From Sporichthyaceae bacterium (lineage in GTDB: Bacteria; Actinomycetota; Actinomycetes; Sporichthyales; Sporichthyaceae), in contig DATASX010000084.1 in the NCBI GenBank assembly GCA_036269075.1, forward strand, positions 49,016 to 113,015: 64,000 nucleotides of DNA, in the 5' to 3' direction. The notes beneath the pieces are model-generated. The model was not told where the DNA came from. It ran no database searches and saw only the letters and a program-made list of their open reading frames with translations. Below are positions 52,275-61,165 of the stretch, piece after piece. How positions within the stretch are numbered: the stretch's first letter is position 1; each line of letters starts with the position of its first letter. The position numbers and the translations under genes were made by a program.

Positions 52275-52965
52275 GTCCTCGAACGGGTCGGGATACCCCA
52301 AGCTCATCCTGGAGAACGTCCGCGCCGGATACGACGGCGTCGCCGTCCTGTTCGACGTCAACATGGAGGTCTGGCCCGGCGAGATCGTGGTCCTCTGCGG
52401 CGGGAACGGGGCCGGTAAGTCCACGTTGCTCAAGGCGATCATGGGCACGGTCTCGGTGTTCGGCGGCGAGATCCGTTACGACGACCAGCGCATCAACCGG
52501 TGGGCCTCGCACCGGCGCACCAAGGCCGGGATCAGCTTCTCCCCCGAGGGTCGACGGGTGTTCGCGTCCCTGACAGTCAAGGAGAACCTGCACGCCGGGG
52601 CGTCGCACGTGCCGACCTCCCAGCTGTCCGAACGGCGCCAGGACGTCTACGAGTACTTCCCGATCCTGGGCCGACGCGAGGAACAACTGGCCGGCACGTT
52701 GTCCGGCGGTGAGCAGCAGATGGTCGCGATCGGCCGGGCGTTGATGAGTCGCCCGGACCTGATCCTGGTCGAGGAGCCCTCGCAGGGTCTCGCGCCGGTG
52801 GTCGTGGACCGCGTTTATCAGGCGCTGCAGCGGATCTGCGTGGACCGCAACGTCTCCGTGGTGATCGCCGAGCAGTTCCAGCAGTTACGGGTGAACGACT
52901 GCGACCGGGTGCTGGTGATCGACAAGGGCACAGTCGTGCCCTACGAGTCGCTCGCCAAGACCTGA
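52267..52965 (+). CDS. livF: Branched-chain amino acid-type ABC transporter ATPase (LivF-like)
   Basis: 232 residues. Walker A CGGNGAGKSTLLKAIMG, signature AGTLSGGEQQMVAIGRALM, Walker B LILVEEPSQGLAP (Glu-Glu variant), with FSPEGRRVFASLTVKENLHAG as the LivF-typical Q-loop region. Pairs with the ATPase half of the fused gene. The GTG at 52267 overlaps the preceding stop. Its 3' end overlaps the convergent acVLRF1 gene by 25 bases. Confidence 0.9.
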   Translation: MSESSNGSGYPKLILENVRAGYDGVAVLFDVNMEVWPGEIVVLCGGNGAGKSTLLKAIMGTVSVFGGEIRYDDQRINRWASHRRTKAGISFSPEGRRVFASLTVKENLHAGASHVPTSQLSERRQDVYEYFPILGRREEQLAGTLSGGEQQMVAIGRALMSRPDLILVEEPSQGLAPVVVDRVYQALQRICVDRNVSVVIAEQFQQLRVNDCDRVLVIDKGTVVPYESLAKT

Positions 52966-53663
52966 TCCGGGCCCGGGTCCACGACCCGGACGCGCACCGC
53001 CCGGAACATCGCCGGGGTGGACAGCAGCACCGCTTGGCGTGGGTCCGCGACGGTCAGGAATCGCGGCTCTGTCGGCACCTCACGCAGCGCGGCCAATCGG
53101 TCGTCGGCCAGCACCTTCTCCACCCCGGTGCGTTCGCCGCCGAGCACCAACGCGTCCAACGTGGCGGCAGCGGGCAGCAGGATGCGGACTGCGACCTCGG
53201 CGGCGGCGTCGCGAGCGGCGTCGGCCTGGTTCGCGCGACGGCGCGCGAACCGCTGCTGCGATCGGCCCCCGGCGGCGGTGCGGCCCTGGACGTAGGTCGA
53301 ACCCACCTTCGAGGTCACCAACCCCGGTCCGTCGAACACCCCGGCGGCGTGGCCGCCGAGCCGCATCAGCAGCACGCCGACCCGGCGGTCCCGCAGTGCG
53401 TGGTTGCGCACGGCCAGCACCAACGCGATCCCCGCCGGGCCGCGACGTGGACCCTCCGGACCCTCGGGCACGACCCAGTCCAACGCGAACGGCACGAACA
53501 CGTCGGCCACCGTGCCGTTCGCGGCGATCGCCCGCAGCCCGTCCGCGCTCGGGGTCAGCGGGACCGGGCGGCCGTTGCGTTCACCGAAGTTGTCCAACCA
53601 CTTCGGCACCCGCTCCGGGGCGACATCGACCCACCGCGGGCCGCACGGTGCGTCAGCCTTCAC
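52941..53663 (-). CDS. acVLRF1-family peptidyl-tRNA hydrolase (Vms1-like release factor)
   Basis: 240 residues. The VLRF1 core is visible: ALVLAVRNHALRDRRVGVLL, SKVGSTYVQGRTAAGGRSQQ and FARRRANQADAARDAAAEVA, the conserved basic loop that replaces the GGQ of eRF1-like domains. Family proteins free nascent chains from tRNA on split or stalled ribosomes (Vms1/ANKZF1 in eukaryotes). Bacterial function is less studied. GTG at 53663; it overlaps the coiled-coil gene by 11 bases, so they are cotranscribed. The 3' end runs antisense into livF. Confidence 0.8.
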   Translation of the reverse strand: MKADAPCGPRWVDVAPERVPKWLDNFGERNGRPVPLTPSADGLRAIAANGTVADVFVPFALDWVVPEGPEGPRRGPAGIALVLAVRNHALRDRRVGVLLMRLGGHAAGVFDGPGLVTSKVGSTYVQGRTAAGGRSQQRFARRRANQADAARDAAAEVAVRILLPAAATLDALVLGGERTGVEKVLADDRLAALREVPTEPRFLTVADPRQAVLLSTPAMFRAVRVRVVDPGPDQVLASDS

Positions 53664-54081
53664 CCTGCATCCGGTCCAACCGTTGGGCTATCGCCTGAAA
53701 GCCGGCGGCCATCTCGGAACGAGCTTCTGCGAAGCCTGCCGTCATCTCGGAGCGAACTTCTGCGAAGCCTGCCGTCATCTCGGAGCGAACGTCGACGAAC
53801 TCGGTCCGTACCGCGGCGAAGCCCGCCGTCATCTCGGAGCGAACTTCTCCGAAGCCGCGGCGCATCTCGTCGAATCCCGCGTGCAGCTCCTGGCGGGTCT
53901 CGGTGAGCGTGTCGTGAAGGGCCTGGATCGAACGTTGATGCGCCCGGGCCTTGGCCCGCAGGTCCGTCGCGTCGCTGGCTGTCCTGGAAGCGAGCTGGTG
54001 GATGTCGCCCAACTCCTCGAGCCTGGACATGCGGCGTTCCAGCTCCGCCACTCGCGGGGGCAGGTCACTCGATGCGGTCAT
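53653..54081 (-). CDS. Coiled-coil protein with 11-residue repeats
   Basis: 142 residues, almost all predicted helix. Residues 1-60 are a heptad coiled coil (RVAELERRMSRLEELGDIHQ, RSIQALHDTLTETRQEL). Residues ~68-130 hold near-identical repeats of GFAEVRSEMTA: four GF-headed 11-residue units plus one extended by seven. At DNA level this is a 33-base minisatellite (about 53695-53855). Amphipathic 11-mer helices of this type suggest a long rod or membrane-surface helix. It overlaps the acVLRF1 gene by 11 bases, implying linked function (inference). ATG at 54081. No family recognised. Confidence 0.8.
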   Translation of the reverse strand: MTASSDLPPRVAELERRMSRLEELGDIHQLASRTASDATDLRAKARAHQRSIQALHDTLTETRQELHAGFDEMRRGFGEVRSEMTAGFAAVRTEFVDVRSEMTAGFAEVRSEMTAGFAEARSEMAAGFQAIAQRLDRMQGEG

Positions 54082-54161
54082 GTGGCGATGCTAGGTGTGC
54101 GCCGATCACGCGGCCATGCGCTTCGGCGCGCCTGTGGAGAACCAGCCGGTTGTGGACAACC

Positions 54162-54485
54162 TCAGACGTTGAAGCCCAATGCCCGAAGCATTTCCCGGCC
54201 ATCATCGGTGATCTTGTCCGGGCCCCACGGCGGCATCCAAACCCAGTTGATGCGGAAGTCGGCGACGATGTTCTCCAACGCCGAACGGGTCTGGTCCTCG
54301 ATCACGTCGGTCAGCGGGCAGGCCGCAGAGGTCAGCGTCATGTCGATCGTGGCGATGTTCGCCTCGTCGACGCTGACCCCGTAGACCAGGCCGAGGTCGA
54401 CCACGTTGATGCCGAGCTCGGGGTCGACCACATCGCGCATGGCCTCGTAGAGGTCGTCCTCGGAAACGGTTGCGGTGTCAGTCAT
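54162..54485 (-). CDS. sufT: SufT-type metal-sulfur cluster assembly factor (DUF59/MIP18)
   Basis: 107 residues: DLYEAMRDVVDPELGINVVD, LGLVYGVSVDEANIATIDMT, then LTSAACPLTDVIEDQ with the conserved Cys. The DUF59 fold supports Fe-S protein maturation, especially for housekeeping clusters under high demand. ATG at 54485 gives the family N-terminus and a four-base overlap with sufU; the longer frame is ignored. Last gene of the suf operon. Confidence 0.91.
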   Translation of the reverse strand: MTDTATVSEDDLYEAMRDVVDPELGINVVDLGLVYGVSVDEANIATIDMTLTSAACPLTDVIEDQTRSALENIVADFRINWVWMPPWGPDKITDDGREMLRALGFNV

Positions 54486-54925
54486 GCGATCGCTCCTCCA
54501 GCTTGCGCGACGGCGTCCTTCCAAGCCATCCACCCCAGCAGCGCACACTTGATCCGCGCCGGGTAACGGCTCACACCAGCGAACGCGACCGCGTCCTCCA
54601 GTACGTCCTCATTCGGTTGCGCCTGGCCCTTCGACTGCATCAGCGCGAGAAACTCGCCGTGCACGGCCATCGCCTCCTCGAGCTTCTTGCCGATCAGCAG
54701 GTCGGTCAGCACCGAGGTGGACGCCTGGCTGATCGAGCAACCGAGGCTGTCGTAGGAGACGTCGGCGATCGTGCCGTCGACCAGGTGAACCCGCAGGGTC
54801 ACCTCGTCGCCGCAGGTCGGGTTGACGTGGTGCACCTCGGCCTCGAACGGCTCCCGCAAACCCTTGTGATGCGGGTTCCGGTAATGGTCCAGGATGATCT
54901 CCTGGTACAGCGCGTCGACTTCCAT
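54482..54925 (-). CDS. sufU: SufU-type Fe-S assembly / sulfur acceptor protein
   Basis: 147 residues: LYQEIILDHYRNPHHKGL, the three zinc/sulfur cysteines in NPTCGDEVTL, DSLGCSISQAS and RIKCALLGW. SufU is a zinc-dependent sulfur transferase that takes persulfide from SufS. ATG at 54925 shares one base with the sufS stop (TGATG). It overlaps sufT by four bases, so the genes are coupled. Confidence 0.93.
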   Translation of the reverse strand: MEVDALYQEIILDHYRNPHHKGLREPFEAEVHHVNPTCGDEVTLRVHLVDGTIADVSYDSLGCSISQASTSVLTDLLIGKKLEEAMAVHGEFLALMQSKGQAQPNEDVLEDAVAFAGVSRYPARIKCALLGWMAWKDAVAQAGGAIA

Positions 54926-56163
54926 CAGGCCACCTTGAAGTAGCGCTTGACGGCGTCAAGCCCTTCGACGAGGGCGTCGATCTCAGCCGTGGTCGTGTAC
55001 AGGTAGAACGACGCCCGGGTCGAGGCGGTGACCCCGAAGCGGGCGTGCACCGGGCGGGCACAGTGGTGGCCGCCGCGGACCGCGATGCCGAGCGAGTCGA
55101 GGACCTGGCCGACGTCGTGCGGGTGCAGGTCGCCCAGCTCGAAGCTGATCGCTCCCCCACGGTCGACCGGCTCGGTCGGACCGAGAATTCGCATGCCCGC
55201 AACGGATCTCAGCGCATCCAACGCATAGGCGGTGATCGCGTGCTCGTGCGCGGCAATCGCGTCCATGCCGATGCCGGACAGGTAGTCGATGGCCGCACCG
55301 AGGCCGACGGCCTGGGCGATCGGTGGAGTGCCGGCCTCGAAACGGTGCGGCGGCGGCGCGTACGTCGAGCCCTCCATCCGCACGATCTCGATCATCTCCC
55401 CGCCGCCCAGGAACGGGGGCAGGCCGGCGAGCAGATCGCTGCGCCCGTACAGCACGCCGATGCCGGTCGGTCCGCAAAGCTTGTGCCCGGTGAACGCGAC
55501 GAAGTCGGCGCCCAGGGCGGTTACATCGACCGGCATCTGCGGCACCGCCTGTGAGGCGTCGACGCAGACCAGCGCACCGACCTCGTGCGCGCGGCGGGTG
55601 ATCTCGTGGACCGGGTTCACCGTGCCCAGAGCGTTGGAGACCCAGACCAGGGAGACGATTCGAGTTCGCTCGGTGATGAGTTCGTCGATGTTGCTCAGGT
55701 CGAGGCGACCGGAGTCGGTGATCCCGAACCACCGCAGCTTCGCGCCGGACCGTTCGCACGCCTGTTGCCAGGGCACGATGTTGGAGTGGTGCTCCATCTC
55801 GGTGATGACAACCTCGTCGCCCGGCGCCAGCGGTATCACCCGGGCCACCAGGTTCAGCGCCTCGGAGGCGTTCTTGGTGAAGATGACGCCGTCGCGGTCG
55901 GTGGTGCCGATGAACGCGGCGACCTTGTCGCGCGCGCCCTCGTAGGCCGCGGTGGCCTCCTCACCGAGCTGGTGCGCGGCGCGGGCGACATTCGCGTTGT
56001 GCATCGCGTAGTGCTCGGCCAACGCGTCGATGACGACCTGCGGCTTCTGCGAGGTGTTCGCCGAGTCCAGGTACACCAGCGGCCGGTCGCCGGCCAGGCG
56101 CCGCTCCAGGATCGGGAAGTCCGCGCGGATCTTCTCCGCGTCCAGAAACTGAGGGTGCGTCAC
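54925..56163 (-). CDS. sufS: Cysteine desulfurase (class II)
   Basis: 412 residues. PLP enzyme that mobilises sulfur from cysteine. Motifs: VYLDSANTSQKPQVVIDAL near the start, VITEMEHHSNIVPWQ, ALVCVDASQAVPQMPVD, the Schiff-base Lys in FTGHKLCGPTGIGVLYG, and the catalytic Cys in RGGHHCARPVHARFG. C-terminal SFYLYTTTAEIDALVEGL. ATG at 56163 overlaps sufC by four bases. Confidence 0.95.
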   Translation of the reverse strand: MTHPQFLDAEKIRADFPILERRLAGDRPLVYLDSANTSQKPQVVIDALAEHYAMHNANVARAAHQLGEEATAAYEGARDKVAAFIGTTDRDGVIFTKNASEALNLVARVIPLAPGDEVVITEMEHHSNIVPWQQACERSGAKLRWFGITDSGRLDLSNIDELITERTRIVSLVWVSNALGTVNPVHEITRRAHEVGALVCVDASQAVPQMPVDVTALGADFVAFTGHKLCGPTGIGVLYGRSDLLAGLPPFLGGGEMIEIVRMEGSTYAPPPHRFEAGTPPIAQAVGLGAAIDYLSGIGMDAIAAHEHAITAYALDALRSVAGMRILGPTEPVDRGGAISFELGDLHPHDVGQVLDSLGIAVRGGHHCARPVHARFGVTASTRASFYLYTTTAEIDALVEGLDAVKRYFKVA

Positions 56164-56921
56164 ACTGGAGTCCTGTCGAGGAATCGCTCGTAGCCCTCTG
56201 CCTCCAGCCGCTCGGCCAGCTCCGGCCCGCCCTCCTCGACGAACCGGCCACCGACGAACACGTGCACGAAGTCCGGAGCGATGTACCGCAGGATCCGGGT
56301 GTAGTGGGTGATCAGCAGAACGCCTTTGTCGCCGTCGGCGCGGAAGCGGTTCACGCCGTCGGACACCACCTTCAGCGCGTCGATGTCCAGGCCCGAGTCG
56401 GTCTCGTCGAGGATCGCGACCTTGGGGTCGAGCAGTTCCAGCTGCAGGATCTCGTGGCGCTTCTTCTCGCCACCCGAGAACCCCTCGTTGACGTTCCGCT
56501 CGGCGAAGGTCGGGTCCATCTGCAGGGTGCTCATCGCGGACTTCATGTCCTTGACCCAGGTTCGCAACTTCGGGGCCTCGCCGGCGATGGCGGTCTTCGC
56601 GGTGCGCAGGAAGTTCGAGACGCTGACGCCGGGGACCTCGACCGGGTACTGCATCGCCAGGAACAGCCCGGCGCGCGCCCGCTCGTCGACGGACATGGCG
56701 AGCACGTCGGCGCCGTCGAGGGTGATGCTTCCGGAGGTCACCGTGTACTTCGGATGCCCGGCGATGCTGTAGGCCAGCGTGGACTTGCCCGAACCGTTGG
56801 GCCCCATGACCGCATGGGTCTGCCCCGGCGCGATGGTCAGGTCGACCCCGCGCAGGATCTCCTTGACGCCATCGGGAGTGTCCACCGTGACGTGCAGGTC
56901 CTTGATCTCGAGCGTGCTCAT
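56160..56921 (-). CDS. sufC: Fe-S assembly ATPase SufC
   Basis: 253 residues. Soluble ABC-type ATPase of the SufBCD scaffold: Walker A MGPNGSGKSTLAYSIAGH, signature EGFSGGEKKRHEILQLELL, Walker B VAILDETDSGLDIDALK and H-loop LLITHYTRIL. The YPVEVPGVSVSNFLRTA segment is characteristic of SufC. ATG at 56921; one base shared with sufD. Confidence 0.95.
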   Translation of the reverse strand: MSTLEIKDLHVTVDTPDGVKEILRGVDLTIAPGQTHAVMGPNGSGKSTLAYSIAGHPKYTVTSGSITLDGADVLAMSVDERARAGLFLAMQYPVEVPGVSVSNFLRTAKTAIAGEAPKLRTWVKDMKSAMSTLQMDPTFAERNVNEGFSGGEKKRHEILQLELLDPKVAILDETDSGLDIDALKVVSDGVNRFRADGDKGVLLITHYTRILRYIAPDFVHVFVGGRFVEEGGPELAERLEAEGYERFLDRTPV

Positions 56922-58006
56922 CAGGCCAAGCTCTCCAGTTCGTGCTCGATGGTCGACAGCAGGCGCGCCTCGACGTCGGGAACGCCGATGCGGGCGATGA
57001 TCTCGGCGAAGAAGCCGCGCACCACGAGGCGCCGTGCCTCCTCGGCCGGGATACCGCGCGCCTGGAGGTAGAACAACTGCTCGTCGTCGAAACGTCCCGT
57101 GGCGCTGGCGTGCCCGGCCCCGGCGATCTCGCCGGTCAGGATCTCCAGGTTCGGCACCGAGTCGGCCCGCGCGCCGTCGGACAGGATCAGGTTGCGGTTC
57201 AGCTCGTACGTGTCGGTGCCGACAGCGTTGGCCCGGATCATCACGTCCCCGACCCAGACGGTGTGCGCGCTCCTACCCTGCAGCGCGCCCTTGTACGCAA
57301 CATTGCTACGGCAGTGCGGCACCGAGTGATCGACGTAGGAGCGATGTTCCAGGTGCTGGCCGTCGTCGGCGAAGTACAGCCCGAGCAGCTCCGCGTCGCC
57401 GCCGGGGGCGGTGTAGCTGACCTGCGGCACGAGCCGGACCAAGTCCCCGCCGAAGGTGACCGTCACCGCGCGGATGCGGGCGTCCCGACCGAGCACGATG
57501 CGCTGGTGGCCCAGATGGACGCTGTCGTCGGCCCAGTCCTGGATGCTGATCAGATTCAGTGACGCACTGTCAGAAACGTGCACCTCCACGTTTCCCGCGT
57601 ACGTGGCCGAGCCCTGGTGATCGAGCACCACGGTGGCCGACGCGAACGGGGCGACGTCGATGACGAGGTGGCCGTAGGCCGCGCCGTCGGCACCCTCGCC
57701 GCGCAAGGTGAGCACCGTCGGCTCGGTGGCGACAAGTTCCTTGGGCACGGTCACCACGGTGGCCGTGGTGAACGAGGCGAACGCATGCTGGGCGACACGG
57801 TCGGAGTACTCCCCGGACCGCCCGATCCGCTCGTCGTCCCGGCCGACCGTCTCGACGGTCACGCCGGGCGCGGCGACCGCGGATACGAGCACCTTGCCGT
57901 CGCCGGCGGCGGTGCCGTCGTGCAGGCCGCGCAATCGGCGCAAGGGCGTGAACCGCCACTCCTCCTCGTGCCCGGTGGGCACGGGAAGCATCTGATGGAC
58001 CGTCAC
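56921..58006 (-). CDS. sufD: Fe-S assembly protein SufD
   Basis: 361 residues. Parallel beta-helix scaffold partner of SufB and SufC: HASATGRFDDEQLFYLQARG and RLVVRGFFAEIIARIGVP near the C-terminus are the shared SufB/SufD block, with the conserved His in AGHASATG. Middle region has VHLGHQRIVLGRDARIRAVT. ATG/GTG region at 58006 shares one base with the sufB stop. Confidence 0.93.
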   Translation of the reverse strand: MTVHQMLPVPTGHEEEWRFTPLRRLRGLHDGTAAGDGKVLVSAVAAPGVTVETVGRDDERIGRSGEYSDRVAQHAFASFTTATVVTVPKELVATEPTVLTLRGEGADGAAYGHLVIDVAPFASATVVLDHQGSATYAGNVEVHVSDSASLNLISIQDWADDSVHLGHQRIVLGRDARIRAVTVTFGGDLVRLVPQVSYTAPGGDAELLGLYFADDGQHLEHRSYVDHSVPHCRSNVAYKGALQGRSAHTVWVGDVMIRANAVGTDTYELNRNLILSDGARADSVPNLEILTGEIAGAGHASATGRFDDEQLFYLQARGIPAEEARRLVVRGFFAEIIARIGVPDVEARLLSTIEHELESLA

Positions 58007-59418
58007 TAGCCGACAGCCCCTTCCATCTGCAGCTCGATGAGGCGGTTCAGCTCCAACGCGTACTCCATCGGCAGTTCGCGGGCGATCGGCTCGACGAAGC
58101 CGCGCACGATCATCGCCATGGCCTCGTCCTCGGACATGCCACGGCTCATCAGGTAGAACAACTGGTCGTCGGACACCTTGGACACCGTGGCCTCGTGACC
58201 GAGGGCCACGTCGTCCTCACGGGCATCGACGTAGGGATACGTGTCGGAGCGGCTGATGTCGTCGACCAGCAGGGCGTCGCAGCGAACCGTGGACCGGCTG
58301 TGGTGCGCGCCGGGCTGCACCCGGACCAGACCGCGGTAGGAGGTCCGGCCGCCGCCGCGGGCCACCGACTTGGAGACGATCTTCGAGGATGTGTGCGGTG
58401 CTGCGTGCACCATCTTGGCCCCCGCGTCCTGGTGCTGACCCTCACCCGCGAAGGCTATGGAGAGCACCTCGCCGTGCGCGTGCTCGCCGGTCATCCACAC
58501 GGCCGGGTACTTCATGGTGACCTTGGAACCGATGTTGCCGTCGACCCACTCCATGGTCGCCCCGGCCTCGGCGCGAGCCCGCTTGGTGACCAGGTTGTAG
58601 ACGTTGTTCGACCAGTTCTGAATGGTCGTGTAGCGGCAGCGGGCGCCCTTCTTCACGATGATCTCCACGACCGCGGAGTGCAGCGAGTCCGAGGAGTAAA
58701 TCGGCGCCGTGCAGCCCTCGACGTAGTGCACGTAGGCGTCCTCGTCGACGATGATCAACGTCCGCTCGAACTGGCCCATGTTCTCGGTGTTGATGCGGAA
58801 GTAGGCCTGCAGCGGGATGTCGACCTTCACGCCCTTGGGCACGTAGATGAACGAGCCACCGGACCACACCGCGGTGTTCAGCGCGGAGAACTTGTTGTCG
58901 CCGGCCGGGATCACACTGCCGAAGTACTCCTGGAACACCTCGGGGTGCTCCCGCAGACCGGTATCGGTGTCGAGGAACAGCACGCCCTGCTGCTCGAGGT
59001 CCTCGCGGATCTGGTGGTAGACGACCTCGGACTCGTACTGGGCCGCGACACCGGCGACCAGGCGCTGCTTCTCCGCCTCGGGGATGCCCAGCCGGTCGTA
59101 GGTGTTCTTGATGTCGTCCGGCAGCTCGTCCCAGCTGGTCGCCTGCTTCTCGGTCGAGCGCACGAAGTACTTGATGTTGTCGAAGTCGATGCCCGACAGG
59201 TCCGACCCCCAGTTGGGCATGGGCTTCTTGTAGAAGAGCTTGAGGCCCTTCAGCCGCTGTTCGAGCATCCACTCGGGCTCGTTCTTCAGCTTGGAGATGT
59301 TCCGGACGACGTCCTCGGACAGACCGCGTTGGGCCGTGGCACCGACGTCGTTGGCGTCGGACCAACCGAAGTCGTACCGACCGATGCCCTCGAGAGCGGT
59401 CTCGGTGGTGCTGGTCAT
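58006..59418 (-). CDS. sufB: Fe-S assembly protein SufB
   Basis: 470 residues. Scaffold on which clusters are built: [74 protein letters not shown] (the conserved Cys), and the C-terminal [20 protein letters not shown] and [24 protein letters not shown] at 59418 gives a four-base overlap with sufR; upstream frame extension is Arg-rich and not homologous. Confidence 0.95.
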   Translation of the reverse strand: MTSTTETALEGIGRYDFGWSDANDVGATAQRGLSEDVVRNISKLKNEPEWMLEQRLKGLKLFYKKPMPNWGSDLSGIDFDNIKYFVRSTEKQATSWDELPDDIKNTYDRLGIPEAEKQRLVAGVAAQYESEVVYHQIREDLEQQGVLFLDTDTGLREHPEVFQEYFGSVIPAGDNKFSALNTAVWSGGSFIYVPKGVKVDIPLQAYFRINTENMGQFERTLIIVDEDAYVHYVEGCTAPIYSSDSLHSAVVEIIVKKGARCRYTTIQNWSNNVYNLVTKRARAEAGATMEWVDGNIGSKVTMKYPAVWMTGEHAHGEVLSIAFAGEGQHQDAGAKMVHAAPHTSSKIVSKSVARGGGRTSYRGLVRVQPGAHHSRSTVRCDALLVDDISRSDTYPYVDAREDDVALGHEATVSKVSDDQLFYLMSRGMSEDEAMAMIVRGFVEPIARELPMEYALELNRLIELQMEGAVG

Positions 59419-60098
59419 GTCGTCCTTCCTGGTACGTACGTGGTGCAGACGCCGTCGCCGTGGGCGATGGTGGCGAGACGTTGGACGTGGGTTCCCAGCA
59501 GGCGGGCGAACGCGGCCGTCTCGGCCTCGCACAACTGCGGGAACTGCTCGGCCACGTGGGCGACCGGGCAGTGGTGCTGGCAGACCTGCTCGCCGTGCCC
59601 ACCGGGCGCCGGACGGGCGCTGGCCGCGTAGCCGTCGGCCGACAGCGCGTCGGCCAGTGCCGCGGGCCGGTCGGCCTCGGGGACCGAACTGACCGCGGCC
59701 CGGTAGCGCTCCTCCAGGTCCGCGACCCGGCGGGCCGCGAACTCCGCCACAGCGTCGGCGCCGGCCGTCTCGGCCAGGAATCGCAGGGCGCCGGTAGCCA
59801 GGTCGTCGTAGGCCTGGTGGAAGGAGTCGCGACCGGAATCGGTGATCGCGAACGCCTTCGCAGGCCGGCCCCGACCGCGGTGCCCGCGTTGCCGCGGGGT
59901 GGTCGGGACGATCGCGCCCTCGGCGATCAAGGCCTCGAGATGGCGGCGCACGGCCGCCGATGTCAACTCGAGGCGTTCGCCGAGCGCCGCGGCCGTCGAG
60001 GGGCCGTTCTCGAGGATCGAGCGAGCCACGCGATCGCGCGTCCCCCGTTCGGCGACGTCGATCGGCGCAGCGCCGACGAGCTCGTTGCCGTATTTCAC
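59415..60098 (-). CDS. sufR: SufR-type Fe-S-sensing transcriptional regulator
   Basis: 227 residues. N-terminal winged HTH ([20 protein letters not shown], then [10 protein letters not shown]) and a C-terminal Cys cluster [21 protein letters not shown] that should bind a [4Fe-4S] cluster. SufR represses the suf operon and senses cluster status; loss of the cluster derepresses. First gene of sufR-B-D-C-S-U-T; GTG at 60098. An inverted repeat overlaps the start codon and an iron box lies 73 bases further upstream. Divergent from the ABC/ctaA operon. Confidence 0.93.
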   Translation of the reverse strand: MKYGNELVGAAPIDVAERGTRDRVARSILENGPSTAAALGERLELTSAAVRRHLEALIAEGAIVPTTPRQRGHRGRGRPAKAFAITDSGRDSFHQAYDDLATGALRFLAETAGADAVAEFAARRVADLEERYRAAVSSVPEADRPAALADALSADGYAASARPAPGGHGEQVCQHHCPVAHVAEQFPQLCEAETAAFARLLGTHVQRLATIAHGDGVCTTYVPGRTT

Positions 60099-60111
60099 AA
60101 CGCCAGTGTGA
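60095..60111. promoter_or_regulatory. Putative SufR operator overlapping the sufR start codon
   Basis: TCACA-N7-TGTGA (60095-60099 and 60107-60111), a perfect five-base-arm inverted repeat covering the GTG start codon of sufR. Read on the minus strand it contains ACACT-N5-TGTGA, which is the motif I recall for mycobacterial SufR autoregulation (not checked). Confidence 0.6.
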
Positions 60112-60170
60112 CGTAATTCTGGGCCGCTGCCAAATCTGGCGAATCGAGAACTACATCACGGACTGATGAG

Positions 60171-60189
60171 TAAGGCAAGCCTTACCTAA
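60171..60189. promoter_or_regulatory. DtxR/IdeR-type iron box
   Basis: TAAGGCAAGCCTTACCTAA matches the 19-bp DtxR/IdeR consensus TWAGGTWAGSCTWACCTWA at 18 of 19 positions (C instead of T at position 6). It is 73 bases upstream of the sufR start and 47 upstream of the divergent ABC ATPase GTG, so it could act on either operon. Confidence 0.75.
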
Positions 60190-60235
60190 GGATGCCCACT
60201 CCGAGCGTCCCTGCCGCTCTCCTTAGACTGCGTCC

Positions 60236-61165
60236 GTGCCAGACGGAAGCCACAGCGCGGCACTGGAGATCCAGGGCCTGACCAAGCGCTACGGCCCCCG
60301 GACCGCCTTGGACGGCCTGGACCTGACGGTCCCGCGCGGCACCGTCACCGCCCTGCTCGGCCCCAACGGGGCCGGCAAGTCCACGACCGTCGAGATTTGC
60401 TGCGGGCTGCGCACGGCCTACTCCGGAACGGTGCGGGTGCTCGCGCGCGACCCCCGCCGGGAAGCTGCTGACCTGCGTCCGCGCATCGGCGTGATGTTGC
60501 AGAGCGGCGGGGTCTACCCCGGGGCGAACGCCGCCGAGATGCTTCGGCACATGGCGCGGCTGCACGCCGACCCGCTGGATCCGACGCAACTGCTGCACGA
60601 GGTAGGCCTGGCTGACACCGGGCGCACCACCTATCGCCGGCTGTCCGGCGGCCAGCAGCAGGCATTGGCGCTGGCGCTGGCCGTCGTGGGCCGGCCGGAG
60701 CTCGTCTTCCTCGACGAGCCGACCGCCGGCCTGGACCCGCATGCCCGCCGCGACACCTGGGCGCTGATCCGCCGGCTGCGGGCCGACGGGGTGACCGTCG
60801 TGCTGGCCACGCACCTCATGGACGAGGCCGAGTCCCTGTCCGACCTGGTGCACATCGTCGATCAGGGGAAGCTGGTCGCCTCCGGCACGCCCGCTGAGCT
60901 CACCGCGGGCTACACGGGGGTGCTGACCTTCCGCGCGCCGCGCGACCTGCCGTTGGCCGGGTTGCTCGCGGCACTGCCGGACGGCTGTCTGGCCAGTGAG
61001 TCGCAGCCCGGGCTGTACCGCGTCGAGGGCGGGGTCGGGCCGGGCGAGTTGGCGACGGTGACCGCCTGGTGCGCGGACCGCAACGTGATGCCGGAGATCC
61101 TGGAGACCGGGCGGCGCAGCCTGGAGGACGTCTTCCTGGACCTGACCGCGCGAGGTGAACCGTGA
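60236..61165 (+). CDS. ABC transporter ATP-binding protein (DrrA-like)
   Basis: 309 residues. Walker A LLGPNGAGKSTTVEICCG, signature RLSGGQQQALALALAVVG, Walker B LVFLDEPTAGLDPHARRD, H-loop VLATHLMDEAESL. GTG at 60236; a TAGACT hexamer at 60224-60229 lies only six bases upstream, so the transcript may be leaderless. Forms an exporter with the next gene, overlapping it by four bases. This pair next to sufR and ctaA is a familiar actinobacterial arrangement. Substrate unknown. Confidence 0.91.
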   Translation: MPDGSHSAALEIQGLTKRYGPRTALDGLDLTVPRGTVTALLGPNGAGKSTTVEICCGLRTAYSGTVRVLARDPRREAADLRPRIGVMLQSGGVYPGANAAEMLRHMARLHADPLDPTQLLHEVGLADTGRTTYRRLSGGQQQALALALAVVGRPELVFLDEPTAGLDPHARRDTWALIRRLRADGVTVVLATHLMDEAESLSDLVHIVDQGKLVASGTPAELTAGYTGVLTFRAPRDLPLAGLLAALPDGCLASESQPGLYRVEGGVGPGELATVTAWCADRNVMPEILETGRRSLEDVFLDLTARGEP

